From Candidatus Kerfeldbacteria bacterium (lineage in GTDB: Bacteria; Patescibacteriota; Patescibacteriia; SBBC01; CAIJZX01), in contig CAIJZX010000029.1 in the NCBI GenBank assembly GCA_903825245.1, positions 1-61,890 of the forward strand: a stretch of DNA of 61,890 nt. The letters run 5' to 3'. Position numbers and translations under genes: made by a program. Positions 51,186 to 59,816 of the stretch are shown here, piece after piece. How positions within the stretch are numbered: the first letter of the stretch is position 1; each line of letters starts with the position of its first letter. Under the pieces are notes generated by a model. The model was not told where the DNA came from. It searched no databases and saw nothing but the letters and a program-made list of their open reading frames with translations.

Positions 51186-52085
51186 TTATCGTCGATGATG
51201 TTTCCAGCGCTCGTACACGACCAACAATGGTGTGGCCACGAAGATTGACGAATACGTGCCGCTGGCGATACCAATTAATAGCGCTAGCACGAAATTCTTG
51301 ATCGTCACTCCGCCAAAGAGGAATAATGCTGACAGGACAAGCAATGTCGTGAGCGATGTGTTCAGCGAACGAATTAACGTTTGGTTTAAACTAACGTTCA
51401 CCGTTTCTTCAAACGTCGGCTCTGTCCCGACAATCAGGCGTTCTCGAACGCGATCAAACACCACGATGGTGTCATGCACCGAAAAACCAAGAACCGTTAA
51501 GAGCGCCGTCACAAACAAACTGTCAATTTCAATATTGAAGAAATGTCCAAGAATAGCGAAAATACCAACGACAATGAGAATGTCGTGTGCTAAAGCAATG
51601 ACAGCCGAGGCACCATAGACCCATGACGGTACCGGCCCGATGCCAACTTTTCGAAACGCCCAACTCACATAGAGAATAATCGCTACTAGGACGATGATAA
51701 TAGAAGTAATTGCTCGGTTCACTAATTCCGCGCCTACCGTCGGACCAATTGTTTCGAAGAGTTTTTCTGTGACCCCGCTGTAGTTGGTGTTTAATGTATC
51801 AATAATCTTCTGGCGCTGATCATTCGTCACCGTCGGCATGTTGATGACACTATCGTGATCCCCTGAGGTGATAGCAGTCGCGGTACCATATTTTAAATCT
51901 GTGACTGTCTTGGCAATCGCCTGAGCATCTGGACGCATTCCAGCAAAGGTAACCGTCATGCGCGTACCGCCGGTGAAGTCAATCGACAATCGCATGCCCC
52001 ACATGGCTAAGGCAATCATCCCAGGAATGAGAATCGCCAGCGAGAAACCGAACAGCCAATTTCGTTTTTGAATAATCTTATACAT
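51186..52085 (-). CDS. secF: Preprotein translocase subunit SecF
   Basis: 299 residues. First helix, then SIDFTGGTRM in the P1 domain, and membrane helices 2-6 with VLGFSVHDTIVVFDRVRE. With SecD it uses the proton gradient to pull exported proteins out of SecYEG. The ATG overlaps the secD stop by 8 nt. Confidence 0.95.
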   Translation of the reverse strand: MYKIIQKRNWLFGFSLAILIPGMIALAMWGMRLSIDFTGGTRMTVTFAGMRPDAQAIAKTVTDLKYGTATAITSGDHDSVINMPTVTNDQRQKIIDTLNTNYSGVTEKLFETIGPTVGAELVNRAITSIIIVLVAIILYVSWAFRKVGIGPVPSWVYGASAVIALAHDILIVVGIFAILGHFFNIEIDSLFVTALLTVLGFSVHDTIVVFDRVRERLIVGTEPTFEETVNVSLNQTLIRSLNTSLTTLLVLSALFLFGGVTIKNFVLALLIGIASGTYSSIFVATPLLVVYERWKHHRR

Positions 52086-53739
52086 GATGTTCAGGAGTTA
52101 CCGTTTTTGGGGCACTAAAACCGAACAGCCAGAGATGCTTCCCCATCCAGCGACTCACTACGAGGCGCAAGAACGTTCGTGTGACCGTTAAGGCGGAGAA
52201 CATGGAGACCAGAATACCAATGCTCAACGTAAAGGCGAATCCTTTGATGAGACTCGATCCGAAACCGATAAGAATAAAAGCCGTTAGCAAACTCGACACA
52301 TTCGAGTCACGAATCGATAGCCAGGCGCGGCGGAACCCTTCGTCAATTGCTGACATCAGCGGACGTCCCTGCGCTAACTCCTCTTTCGTCCGTTCGAAGA
52401 CGAGAATATTTGCGTCCACCGCCATACCAATCGATAAAATGAAGCCGGCAATTCCGGCCAGCGTTAATGTCACCGGCCAGAGCTTGAAAATGGCTAACGT
52501 AATCAAGGTGTAGATTCCCAAGGCAAAGACCGCTAACAATCCCGGTAAGCGGTAGTACACAATCATGAAGATCGCCACCAGAATCAAGCCGATAAGTCCC
52601 GCCACTAAACTTCGATCAATCGAATCGCGCCCGAGGCTCGGTCCGACATTCGATTGACTAATCAAGGTAATCGGTACCGGCAACGCACCGGCATTCAGCC
52701 GTTTGGCTAGATCTTTGGCGTCTTTCAGGGCGAAACTTCCCGTGATAACTGCGGTACCGTTCGTAATTTCTGTTTGTACGCGTGGCTCGCTAATCGGTGA
52801 TCCGTCGAGATAAATGGCGATAACTTTGTTAAGGTTCGCTTTTGTCAATTCGGCAAAAAGTTTTGTTCCTTCGCTGTTAAATTGTAACTGCACTTGTGGC
52901 GCACCGCTGCTTTGATCAAAAACTACGTCCGCGCGCTTCAACTGTTTACCGGTTAATTGCGTGGTAACGTAATTATTGCTATTGATTGGCGAAGTTACAA
53001 CACCAATCAAAATGTGCGCCGCATGGACTTCCAACACGTCTTTGCCGTTGACATTCGTCGTTCGGGAAGCAATACGTTCAATGATGTGATAGCCAAACTC
53101 TGTTTTTACTGGTGTTGGCGAGACTTGTCCGTCTTTGAGGTTTTTAAAAAGTTCATCGTCAAACGCCGTCACAAACTGACCCTGCTGTGCCCAACCAAGA
53201 TCGCCGCCGGCATCCTTCGTTCCGGTATCATCCGAGTACTGCTTAGCTAAAGCCGTAAAATCGGCTTTTGGCTTCTTCACCAACGCCAGCACGGTATCAG
53301 CCTTCGCCTTAGCATCGGCATCAGCTAAACCTGTTGGCGTCGCCAACTGTCGAAATTCGAGTAATGGGGTTTGGCCGATAAGTTGAATGGCTTGATTAAT
53401 GTCACCGACGCCAACAAGATCGACGCTGACGCGGTATTCCCCGCTGACCCGGCTGGTCTGCACCTGCTGTTCAGCCACGCCGTTCGGGTTCACCCGGCGC
53501 TCAATCACATCGCGGACACCCAACAACGCGGAGGCGCGGTCTGCACTAGGAACTTTTGACATATCGGCGCGATATATCAGGCTCGTCCCACCCTTAAGAT
53601 CAAGACCTAGGACGACATTGAGATCACGATGAAAACTGCCGATATTGATATTCGGTCCTTTCGGGTAATCGACAACACCAACGGCGGCGACCAAGAGAAG
53701 TAAGAAACCGGTAGATATCCAGACCTGACGACGTTTCAT
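52078..53739 (-). CDS. secD: SecD with an inserted parvulin-like domain
   Basis: 553 residues. SecD parts are normal: helix 1, GLDLKGGTSLIYR (45-57), the P1 segments IGQTPLLEFR (121-130) and AIYLDGSPISEPRV (308-321), and helices 2-6 with GMAVDANILVFER. Between residues about 138 and 247 it holds a PpiC/parvulin-like domain: DFTALAKQYSDD, GGDLGWAQQG, PVKTEFGYHIIERI. The usual N-terminal strand of parvulins, HILI, appears after it (HAAHILIG, 239-246), as in a circular permutation. The protein may combine export pulling with prolyl isomerisation. A 14-bp stem overlaps the start codon. Confidence 0.92.
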   Translation of the reverse strand: MKRRQVWISTGFLLLLVAAVGVVDYPKGPNINIGSFHRDLNVVLGLDLKGGTSLIYRADMSKVPSADRASALLGVRDVIERRVNPNGVAEQQVQTSRVSGEYRVSVDLVGVGDINQAIQLIGQTPLLEFRQLATPTGLADADAKAKADTVLALVKKPKADFTALAKQYSDDTGTKDAGGDLGWAQQGQFVTAFDDELFKNLKDGQVSPTPVKTEFGYHIIERIASRTTNVNGKDVLEVHAAHILIGVVTSPINSNNYVTTQLTGKQLKRADVVFDQSSGAPQVQLQFNSEGTKLFAELTKANLNKVIAIYLDGSPISEPRVQTEITNGTAVITGSFALKDAKDLAKRLNAGALPVPITLISQSNVGPSLGRDSIDRSLVAGLIGLILVAIFMIVYYRLPGLLAVFALGIYTLITLAIFKLWPVTLTLAGIAGFILSIGMAVDANILVFERTKEELAQGRPLMSAIDEGFRRAWLSIRDSNVSSLLTAFILIGFGSSLIKGFAFTLSIGILVSMFSALTVTRTFLRLVVSRWMGKHLWLFGFSAPKTVTPEHHV

Positions 53740-53818
53740 CCCGTTAGACAGTCCTAAGCAAATAAGGTAATCCTCGGCTAGACTTCTGGACCCGGTATCT
53801 TGGGCTGTCTAACGGGAT
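53738..53818 (-). promoter_or_regulatory. Start-codon-spanning RNA stem upstream of secD
   Basis: On minus: ATCCCGTTAGACAG, 53 nt, CTGTCTAACGGGATG. The perfect 14-bp arms (53738-53751 with 53805-53818) include the AT of the ATG. The outer 11 bp equal those at alaS, and the inner three pairs differ with pairing kept. The intervening loop shares CGAGG and CTTAG with the alaS loop. Confidence 0.65.
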
Positions 53819-53853
53819 CGTGACAAAAACAAAAATAAAAGAGAGGCTGGTAG

Positions 53854-53882
53854 AGTATACCCCCTCTTTACCCGTCCGACAA
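53854..53882 (-). promoter_or_regulatory. Promoter of secDF
   Basis: On minus: TTGTCG, 17 nt, TATACT. The -35 end overlaps the region just before the L,D-transpeptidase stop. Confidence 0.7.
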
Positions 53883-53890
53883 GTCCTGCT

Positions 53891-55333
53891 TTATTTCTCG
53901 ATTACCACCGGCGTCCCAATCGGCGCCCAATCGTACAAGGACTTCGCGTCGGTTAATGTTTGGCGAATACAACCATGTGATACCGGTGTGCCGATGTGGG
54001 CGGCGCCTTCGTATAACTTACCACCGTCTTTCAGCTTCCAATAGGGCAAGGCATGTAATCCCATTGAACCGTCCGGTTGAAATGCCATCCACCATTCCAT
54101 GTACAACCCATATGCTTTCGAATAGGCGTTCGGAATTTTATTGTACGTCTTGTAGATTCCCGGCGGCGTCGGGGTTGACCACTTGCCAGTCGAGACACGG
54201 CGGATAGAAACGATTTGTCCGTTCTCGTACATGGTCAGTGTCTGCTTCGATAACGAAACGACGATTTTCTTTGCCCCGCTCCCGACGCCCGGTTGGCTCG
54301 TCGGCACAGCAACAGGAATCAGCACACCGGCAATAACTGTACCAGCGACACGAATACCGCCGCGGAACAGATTCTCAAACATGACCGTACTCGATTGCAG
54401 CGTACCGTGCATATCGAACATTCGCGCATCCGGTCCACCGCCGAGTGACGGGCCGGTGATGACGCGATCATTTCGAAACGCAACGTTGATTCCGGTTTTT
54501 ACTTTCGCGTCGTAGGCCAACCATTGCGCCAGTTTTGTTTTTGATGTCATTCCCCACACTTGCACCACCGGCTGATCACCTTGCGATGCGCCGACGATGA
54601 CGACGTTTTGCGCAAAGGTATCGCTCCATCCGCCGGCGACTGTGACGCCATTGCCGGACAATTTTCCAAACGGCGAAATTGATTGTACGACTTTCGAACC
54701 CGACGCGGTGTAGACTCGCACTTCATCTTCACGACCGAATCCAGAACCAACGATGATGTAACCACCAGAACCGTTACGTCCAGAAATGATGCCGATATTC
54801 ATACCGCCGGTGTAGCCGGATTCAAACGCGTTAAACTTTCTCAGCAATGTTCCGCTTACATTGAAGACGCGGACTTCGGCGTTCCCGCCGGCTTGCGTTG
54901 CGACCACGATTTGCGTCGAGCCATTACCGTCAATTTGTCCGGCGGCGACCGTGACGCCCGATTTTATTTTTTTATCAAACGCATAAAATTGCGACAACAT
55001 CGTGCCGTCGGCTGTGTAGACTTCGACTATCGGGCCGCCGTTCGGTCCAGCGCCAATAACATACTCATCAACTCCGTCGCCATTCACATCCGCCACCGCG
55101 ACTGTTGCGCCGCCTTTGAACTTCGGAACGAGAATTGGAATACGTGCCGCTGAAGAACCAATTCGCAATTCAGGCGCGCGGGTTCGTGTGACCGGCACGA
55201 CAACTGCCGGCGTCGTCACCTTCTTAGCAGTCGTGGCGGCAAATGTTTTCGGCGCAACGAAAAACGCGACTCCGACGAGCGCTGTGAGAAAGAAAACGTA
55301 TGAAAAAATCCGTTGGTGCCCAACGTGGGGCAT
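53891..55333 (-). CDS. Secreted FG-GAP/VCBS-propeller L,D-transpeptidase (YkuD)
   Basis: 480 residues from ATG 55333. A signal or anchor helix (about 10-32), then VCBS/FG-GAP repeats (VAVADVNGDGVDEYVIGAG and similar) forming a beta-propeller over about 55-330. A YkuD domain with HIGTPVSHGCIRQ, catalytic Cys near 455, completes it. L,D-transpeptidases make 3-3 cross-links in peptidoglycan or attach proteins to it. The upstream frame (to 55507) overlaps a folded leader and is not used here, though an in-frame ATG inside it (MRTIDPRYHP) cannot be excluded. Confidence 0.85.
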   Translation of the reverse strand: MPHVGHQRIFSYVFFLTALVGVAFFVAPKTFAATTAKKVTTPAVVVPVTRTRAPELRIGSSAARIPILVPKFKGGATVAVADVNGDGVDEYVIGAGPNGGPIVEVYTADGTMLSQFYAFDKKIKSGVTVAAGQIDGNGSTQIVVATQAGGNAEVRVFNVSGTLLRKFNAFESGYTGGMNIGIISGRNGSGGYIIVGSGFGREDEVRVYTASGSKVVQSISPFGKLSGNGVTVAGGWSDTFAQNVVIVGASQGDQPVVQVWGMTSKTKLAQWLAYDAKVKTGINVAFRNDRVITGPSLGGGPDARMFDMHGTLQSSTVMFENLFRGGIRVAGTVIAGVLIPVAVPTSQPGVGSGAKKIVVSLSKQTLTMYENGQIVSIRRVSTGKWSTPTPPGIYKTYNKIPNAYSKAYGLYMEWWMAFQPDGSMGLHALPYWKLKDGGKLYEGAAHIGTPVSHGCIRQTLTDAKSLYDWAPIGTPVVIEK

Positions 55334-55543
55334 AGTTTTATGTGTAAAAAAGAAAAGGTGGAAGAGAGAGCCGCAAAGGGCAGGTTTCGCCGTAAGGCGA
55401 GACTCACCACTCGGGTGATACCTGGGATCAATGGTTCTCATCCCACGAATCACCTGGCGGCTCTCTCCGCGCTTTTTGTTTTTCTTTGTGTTTCCGAAGG
55501 AACACATTGAGAGTTTTTATTGAAAATTACTCTCAACTACCGT
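55334..55543 (-). promoter_or_regulatory. Structured leader of L,D-transpeptidase mRNA
   Basis: From a start near 55537: hairpin TTGAGAGT/ACTCTCAA, a second hairpin TGTGTTCC/GGAAACACA, then a large domain closed by the 11-bp stem GAGAGAGCCGC/GCGGCTCTCTC (55457-55467 with 55364-55374). That domain contains GGTGAT/ATCACC, GGGAT/ATCCC and TCGCC/GGCGA stems. A pyrimidine-rich stretch leads to ATG without Shine-Dalgarno. It is riboswitch-like, but no known class was matched. Confidence 0.55.
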
Positions 55544-55572
55544 AGTTTAGCACAAAAAAAGGGTTTTGTCAA
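55544..55572 (-). promoter_or_regulatory. Promoter of L,D-transpeptidase
   Basis: On minus: TTGACA, 17 nt, TAAACT. Confidence 0.85.
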
Positions 55573-55578
55573 CGTGTA

Positions 55579-55607
55579 TTGACTTTCTACTTGTCTTGGC
55601 GTATTCT
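55579..55607 (+). promoter_or_regulatory. Promoter of racemase gene
   Basis: TTGACT, 17 nt, TATTCT, divergent from the promoter at 55544-55572. Confidence 0.75.
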
Positions 55608-55616
55608 CCTCGCATT

Positions 55617-55733
55617 ATGAATCTTATTTTCGACATACAAAGTAATTCCTATTATAACGACGCCTCTCAATGATCCGAGTGGTGCGCTAGTGCATTGTGC
55701 CTCAATAGCCGCCTTCTCGGGCGGTGTTTTCTT
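55617..55733 (+). promoter_or_regulatory. Leader ORF plus attenuator-like hairpin
   Basis: An 18-codon ORF (MNLIFDIQSNSYYNDASQ, 55617-55673) starts at the expected transcript 5' end. A GC hairpin GCCGCC/GGCGGT with TTTTCTT follows (55708-55733) before the structural gene. It is arranged like a transcription attenuator, but the sensed signal is unclear. Confidence 0.45.
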
Positions 55734-55756
55734 ATTTCCATAATACCTCACTTACA

Positions 55757-56425
55757 ATGAAAACTATTGGCATCCTGGGCGGACTTGGCCCACAAACAAC
55801 TTCTGAATTCTTTCTCGACGTCATCAAGCGCGCTACAAAAATCCAACGCCCTGCGCTGTGTATTTGGAGTTTACCATTAAACATCAAAAAGGAGGCTGAA
55901 CATATCGCTACCGGTAAACATGCCGATCATTTTTTAACGTTACTGATACAGGGAACTCAGGTATTAAATCGAGCCGGAGTTGATGAAATTGTCATTCCCT
56001 GTAACACCGTACATGAGTTTCATTCGCAACTCCTCGCTCGTTCACACGTACAAATAGCAAACATTATTGATCTGACCGCTCAAGAAGTAGGGAACAGAAA
56101 TTGGCGGTCAGCTTTGCTATTAGCCACCAGTCAAACCATTCGTCAGGAGTTATTTCAAAAAGCTCTTGCGCGAAGCGGCGTCGATTTACGAATACCTTCA
56201 ACCCACGACCAACAACAACTCGATGCATTAATTCAAGGGCTACTTACTCCCCCACTCTTAAGCAATCCACAAGAATTTTTACAACGAGTAATCAGGCGTT
56301 CACAAACACAAAACATTATTCTTGGCTGTACTGACCTACAACTTGTGCTACAACCAAACGAACATGTTATTGATAGTATGCAAGAGCTAGCAAAACATAC
56401 TGCAATTATTGCGAACCAAGATTAA
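55757..56425 (+). CDS. Aspartate/glutamate racemase family protein
   Basis: 222 residues from ATG 55757. GILGGLGPQTTSEFF at the start, the first catalytic Cys82 in VIPCNTVHEF and the second Cys191 in ILGCTDLQLVL. This is the two-cysteine, PLP-independent racemase fold. The family makes D-Asp or D-Glu for peptidoglycan; D-Asp is more likely from the PCNT/GCTD style. It is located beside an L,D-transpeptidase and probably regulated by the leader before it. Confidence 0.85.
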   Translation: MKTIGILGGLGPQTTSEFFLDVIKRATKIQRPALCIWSLPLNIKKEAEHIATGKHADHFLTLLIQGTQVLNRAGVDEIVIPCNTVHEFHSQLLARSHVQIANIIDLTAQEVGNRNWRSALLLATSQTIRQELFQKALARSGVDLRIPSTHDQQQLDALIQGLLTPPLLSNPQEFLQRVIRRSQTQNIILGCTDLQLVLQPNEHVIDSMQELAKHTAIIANQD

Positions 56426-56557
56426 GATAAGACCAGCTTTAAACTTTCTGTCACAAATTTGGTGCGGTCGAATTATTGGTCATTTTTCGAGTGTCACAAA
56501 AACGAAACATGGTGTATTCGTACTCCCCTGGCCCGAAGTTGTCAATACAGTCTCTTG

Positions 56558-56591
56558 TCATTTCTACTCCCGCGAATGCGGGTGGAGATGA
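56558..56591. repeat. REP-like imperfect hairpin
   Basis: Arms around CCCGC-GAAT-GCGGG (core 56569-56582) extend imperfectly to CAT/ATG. No T-tract follows, so it is not a clear terminator. The rest of 56426-56656 shows no gene. Confidence 0.4.
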
Positions 56592-56656
56592 TAGGAAGAA
56601 TTGTATTGACGCTACGTACGCCATACAATTTTTTTCGATATAGTAACCGCCGTCAA

Positions 56657-57757
56657 CTATATACCTTCTTCTTGAAGTTCTTTGAGCAATTTTTTTGCCT
56701 TGCCGGAGAGCGATGTTGGGATATGCACTTCAACGGTCACTCGTTCGTCGCCGCGACCACGACCGCGAAGATGTGGAATACCTTTACCTTTAATCAGGAA
56801 TACTTTTCCGCTCGGCGTTCCAGCCGGAATCTTGAGCGTTACTTTTCCGTCAATGGTGTCAATATCAATCGTCCCGCCAAGGCTCGCCACGGTTAATGGT
56901 ACATTCGCGTTCACCAACACATCGTCATCATTACGAGAAAATACGGCATCGCGTTCAATATCGACCTCGAGGAACAAATCGCCTGACGGCGTGCCGCGCA
57001 AGCCCGCTTCACCGCGTCCGGTGAGTTTAATGCGTTGGCCTTGATCGATGCCCGAAGGAATTTTGACGGTAATCGTTTCGGTTTGCTCAGTCCGACCTTG
57101 ACCGTGACAGATCGAGCACTTCGTTTTAATCGTCACGCCTTCGCCCTGGCACGACGGACACACCTGGGCGGTGCGGATAGCGCCCAAAATTGTTTGCTGC
57201 ACACTTTGTACTTGGCCGACACCCTTGCAGTTAGCGCAAGTTTCAGTATCCGTACCAGGTTCAGCGCCCTTACCGCTGCAATGCGCGCACTGTACATGGT
57301 GACGTAATTGAATTGTTTCTTCACCGCCAAAGGCCGCCGTTTTGAACGAAATACGAATCGTGGCTTGGATATCGCCGCCGCGCGTCGCTTGTTGTCGCCG
57401 ACGCGAACCGCCGCCAAAGCCGAACATGTCGCCGAAGATATCGCCAAGGTCGCCCATGTCGACACTACCATTGAATCCTCCGCCAAACGGATTTCCGGCG
57501 CCAAACGGACTGCCACCAGCCGGACCGCCGCCTTGGCGTCGAGCTTGGTCATGGGTTTGCCCAAATTGATCGTACTGACTGCGCTTTTCAGTATCACCAA
57601 GAACCTGGTAGGCTTCATTGATTTCCTTAAACTTCTCCGCGTCGCCTGTGGATTTATCCGGATGGAATTGGTGCGCCTTTGTCCGAAAGGCTTTTTTTAT
57701 TTCGTCGGTGGTCGCGCTTTTCGAAACCCCGAGCAGATCGTAGTAATTGGCGGCCAT
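56657..57757 (-). CDS. dnaJ: Chaperone DnaJ
   Basis: 366 residues. J domain with HPD at 32-34, a Gly/Phe-rich linker (GGGPAGGSPFGAGNPFGG), four CxxCxGxG zinc repeats (CAHCSGKG, CANCKGVG, CPSCQGEG, CSICHGQG) and the C-terminal peptide-binding domains. It delivers substrates to DnaK and stimulates its ATPase. A CIRCE element covers the promoter, so it is controlled by HrcA. No dnaK or grpE lies next to it. Confidence 0.96.
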   Translation of the reverse strand: MAANYYDLLGVSKSATTDEIKKAFRTKAHQFHPDKSTGDAEKFKEINEAYQVLGDTEKRSQYDQFGQTHDQARRQGGGPAGGSPFGAGNPFGGGFNGSVDMGDLGDIFGDMFGFGGGSRRRQQATRGGDIQATIRISFKTAAFGGEETIQLRHHVQCAHCSGKGAEPGTDTETCANCKGVGQVQSVQQTILGAIRTAQVCPSCQGEGVTIKTKCSICHGQGRTEQTETITVKIPSGIDQGQRIKLTGRGEAGLRGTPSGDLFLEVDIERDAVFSRNDDDVLVNANVPLTVASLGGTIDIDTIDGKVTLKIPAGTPSGKVFLIKGKGIPHLRGRGRGDERVTVEVHIPTSLSGKAKKLLKELQEEGI

Positions 57758-57766
57758 AAGGATTCA

Positions 57767-57795
57767 ACAATACCAAATTAGCAGTCCTAGGTCAA
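57767..57795 (-). promoter_or_regulatory. Promoter of dnaJ
   Basis: On minus: TTGACC, 17 nt, TATTGT, with the -10 end 9 nt before ATG. The -35 lies in the CIRCE spacer. Confidence 0.7.
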
Positions 57796-57804
57796 GAGTG
57801 CTAA
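57778..57804. promoter_or_regulatory. CIRCE operator (HrcA site)
   Basis: On minus: TTAGCACTC, 9 nt, GACTGCTAA. This is the CIRCE consensus with one mismatch in the second arm, overlapping the dnaJ promoter. Confidence 0.85.
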
Positions 57805-57809
57805 TCCCA

Positions 57810-58688
57810 TTAATCGTACGATGCTCGATAGACCTGACCGCCGTTATAGTATGACAGTGATTGTGCTGAACGAAGTTGCTCAATTGCGGTACCAGAGATC
57901 CCTTTCGTCCGTCGAATAATTGCCTGTTTCGGCGCTGGCTCGTGATGTGTGACGAGGCCGATCTTCGGCCAATAGAAACGGCGGACCCAATAACCTTTGC
58001 TATCTTTCTTCAGATGCACGGGCATGCGTTCGGTCATGAAATATATACTTTTTTCAGCCAACTCTTTTCGGCGAACATTACTTTGATGTTCAGCAAAACT
58101 AGCGTCATGGAACCGTGCCAAAGCTAAGCGTTCAACGGACACATTACTGCCGGGACGAATATAGGAAAACACTTCGTGGTACGTACTCCAAAATTCGCTA
58201 TATCGCAACGGAAAAAAAAGATACCGCGTCGCCCACTGAATATCGACGATGAAAAAATCTGTGGCTATACCGACATCTGTTTTTTTATATTTCGCCGGCA
58301 ATCCCCATGGGCAAGTCGCCAGGGTCTGCTTATTTTTTTTCATTGTCTTGATGATAGACGCAATATAGTCCGGTTTCAGACACCATGTATCGGCTGCCAA
58401 TACAACAACATACCGGATGGTTGGAAAACGACGATGCAATGTGGCCAAGCCGACATCAATCAAGTCCGCCGCACCTTGGTAGTGTCCCGGATTTTTTTGT
58501 CGAATCAGAATGTCCTCCAAGTGTTGCTTCGGATACCACGAACGGCGGCCATTATAGGCGTGAACCATCGATATTTTGCCAAAATTACCGGAATCATGCC
58601 ACAAGCTCCGGACAATTTCTTGATTGATTTTTGCATCATCCACCCGATCGTGGGTATAGATGAGACAACCAATATGTTCTTTGATCAT
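57810..58688 (-). CDS. GT-A-like hypothetical protein
   Basis: 292 residues from ATG 58688, just after the stop of the preceding gene. The Rossmann-like opening (IGCLIYTHDRVDDAKINQEI) and YVVVLAADTWCLKPDYIASI, where Ala-Asp-Thr could take the place of a DXD motif, recall GT-A glycosyltransferases. HYQGAADLIDVGL is also consistent. There is no membrane helix. The donor and acceptor are unknown and the fold assignment is tentative. Confidence 0.45.
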   Translation of the reverse strand: MIKEHIGCLIYTHDRVDDAKINQEIVRSLWHDSGNFGKISMVHAYNGRRSWYPKQHLEDILIRQKNPGHYQGAADLIDVGLATLHRRFPTIRYVVVLAADTWCLKPDYIASIIKTMKKNKQTLATCPWGLPAKYKKTDVGIATDFFIVDIQWATRYLFFPLRYSEFWSTYHEVFSYIRPGSNVSVERLALARFHDASFAEHQSNVRRKELAEKSIYFMTERMPVHLKKDSKGYWVRRFYWPKIGLVTHHEPAPKQAIIRRTKGISGTAIEQLRSAQSLSYYNGGQVYRASYD

Positions 58689-58698
58689 AGATTTTTCG

Positions 58699-59814
58699 TT
58701 ACATCCCCCACTCAACTTTTTCGGCTGGTACGGTTTGATGCGTTATCCTCACCACGTTTGCCGCGCGGTACATTTTTAAAAATACCCACGCACCCCAGAC
58801 CACCACCGCCTGGAGCAGACTGGTGGCGAATCGTAGTACAAAGAAGAGCGCCAATGCCAGCAGCACCGGTACAAAGGTGACGTATCGCTGGACGTAGCGA
58901 TCATACTGCAGACCAATGACCGCTACCAACATATCATGCACTGTTTCGTTGGGCTTGATGGTGACATCGAACCGCTGACTGAGTTCCTGACGCGTACTAT
59001 CAATCGTTTGTTGGCGGAGGTTGAGGAGTTGCTGATCAAGTTGCTGCCGAATCGAAGCTTCGGTTTCTTTGGTGGAAATGTTCAAGCCACTTGTATCAAC
59101 GCCGAGTTTCGATAGTTGGTCATTAATTGCCGTTTGTTGTGCTTGACCAGTGTTCAGTGACGAGAAATTGATATCGCGGAGAATGCTGTCCGCGGTCGGC
59201 ATTTGTGCCCCGATCAACTCATCAACCGTCATCCCCTGCTTATAGCTTTTGTACACGATCGGTAATGCGCGTTCCGTCACGGTCACCGTTTGGTCAATCA
59301 GTTTCTTAGACAAGGCTTCGGTTGTATCGGCGCTACCGCGGAGTTGCTGATAGTACAACAACGATACTGCCACCAGCACACCGAAAATTACATAAGTAAT
59401 ACCACGCGGCAACGAGTGTAACGGCTGCACGGTTAAACGATTGTGGGCATCATCGAAAATCGCTTCCAATCCCCACCCAAGTGTCATGATTAACACTGCC
59501 ACAGCAGCGCCCGTCCACCAGTACAGCGGAAAAAAGATTGCTAACGGTACCGCCGCCACCGCCGCTGACGTCCATCGCATCGATCGCCATGTGCCGACGT
59601 ACGACACAAGCAGGATTGGGCTTAGCCACAACGACAGACAAACAATACCGACCAGTAAAAAAATACCGATGTTAACCAACGCCAAGGTGGTAAACGCAAC
59701 ATGACCGCGGAGCGCCTGTTGAACGAAATACCAAAACACCACGCCGCCAATCACACTCGGTACATACAAGGCGAACAGTTTTTTTGACCAAGGTGTCAGT
59801 CGCGGACTTATCAT
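58699..59814 (-). CDS. Multi-pass membrane protein with a long extracytoplasmic helical region
   Basis: 371 residues. Four or five N-terminal helices, then a polar helical segment of about 150 residues (TEASIRQQLDQQLLNLRQQT, coiled-coil-like), and one or two C-terminal helices (PVLLALALFFVLRFA). No catalytic motif was seen. It follows DUF3467 by 2 nt and is in the dut operon. Function unknown. Confidence 0.6.
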   Translation of the reverse strand: MISPRLTPWSKKLFALYVPSVIGGVVFWYFVQQALRGHVAFTTLALVNIGIFLLVGIVCLSLWLSPILLVSYVGTWRSMRWTSAAVAAVPLAIFFPLYWWTGAAVAVLIMTLGWGLEAIFDDAHNRLTVQPLHSLPRGITYVIFGVLVAVSLLYYQQLRGSADTTEALSKKLIDQTVTVTERALPIVYKSYKQGMTVDELIGAQMPTADSILRDINFSSLNTGQAQQTAINDQLSKLGVDTSGLNISTKETEASIRQQLDQQLLNLRQQTIDSTRQELSQRFDVTIKPNETVHDMLVAVIGLQYDRYVQRYVTFVPVLLALALFFVLRFATSLLQAVVVWGAWVFLKMYRAANVVRITHQTVPAEKVEWGM

Positions 59815-59816
59815 GG

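Noticed and set aside
55364-55467. c-di-AMP (ydaO) riboswitch before the L,D-transpeptidase
   Set aside because: The hallmark internal motifs of that class are missing; only the general idea of a closed multi-branched domain fits.
55660-55735. T-box riboswitch before the racemase
   Set aside because: GTGGTGCGC only loosely resembles the T-box bulge, and the leader is too short for a stem I.
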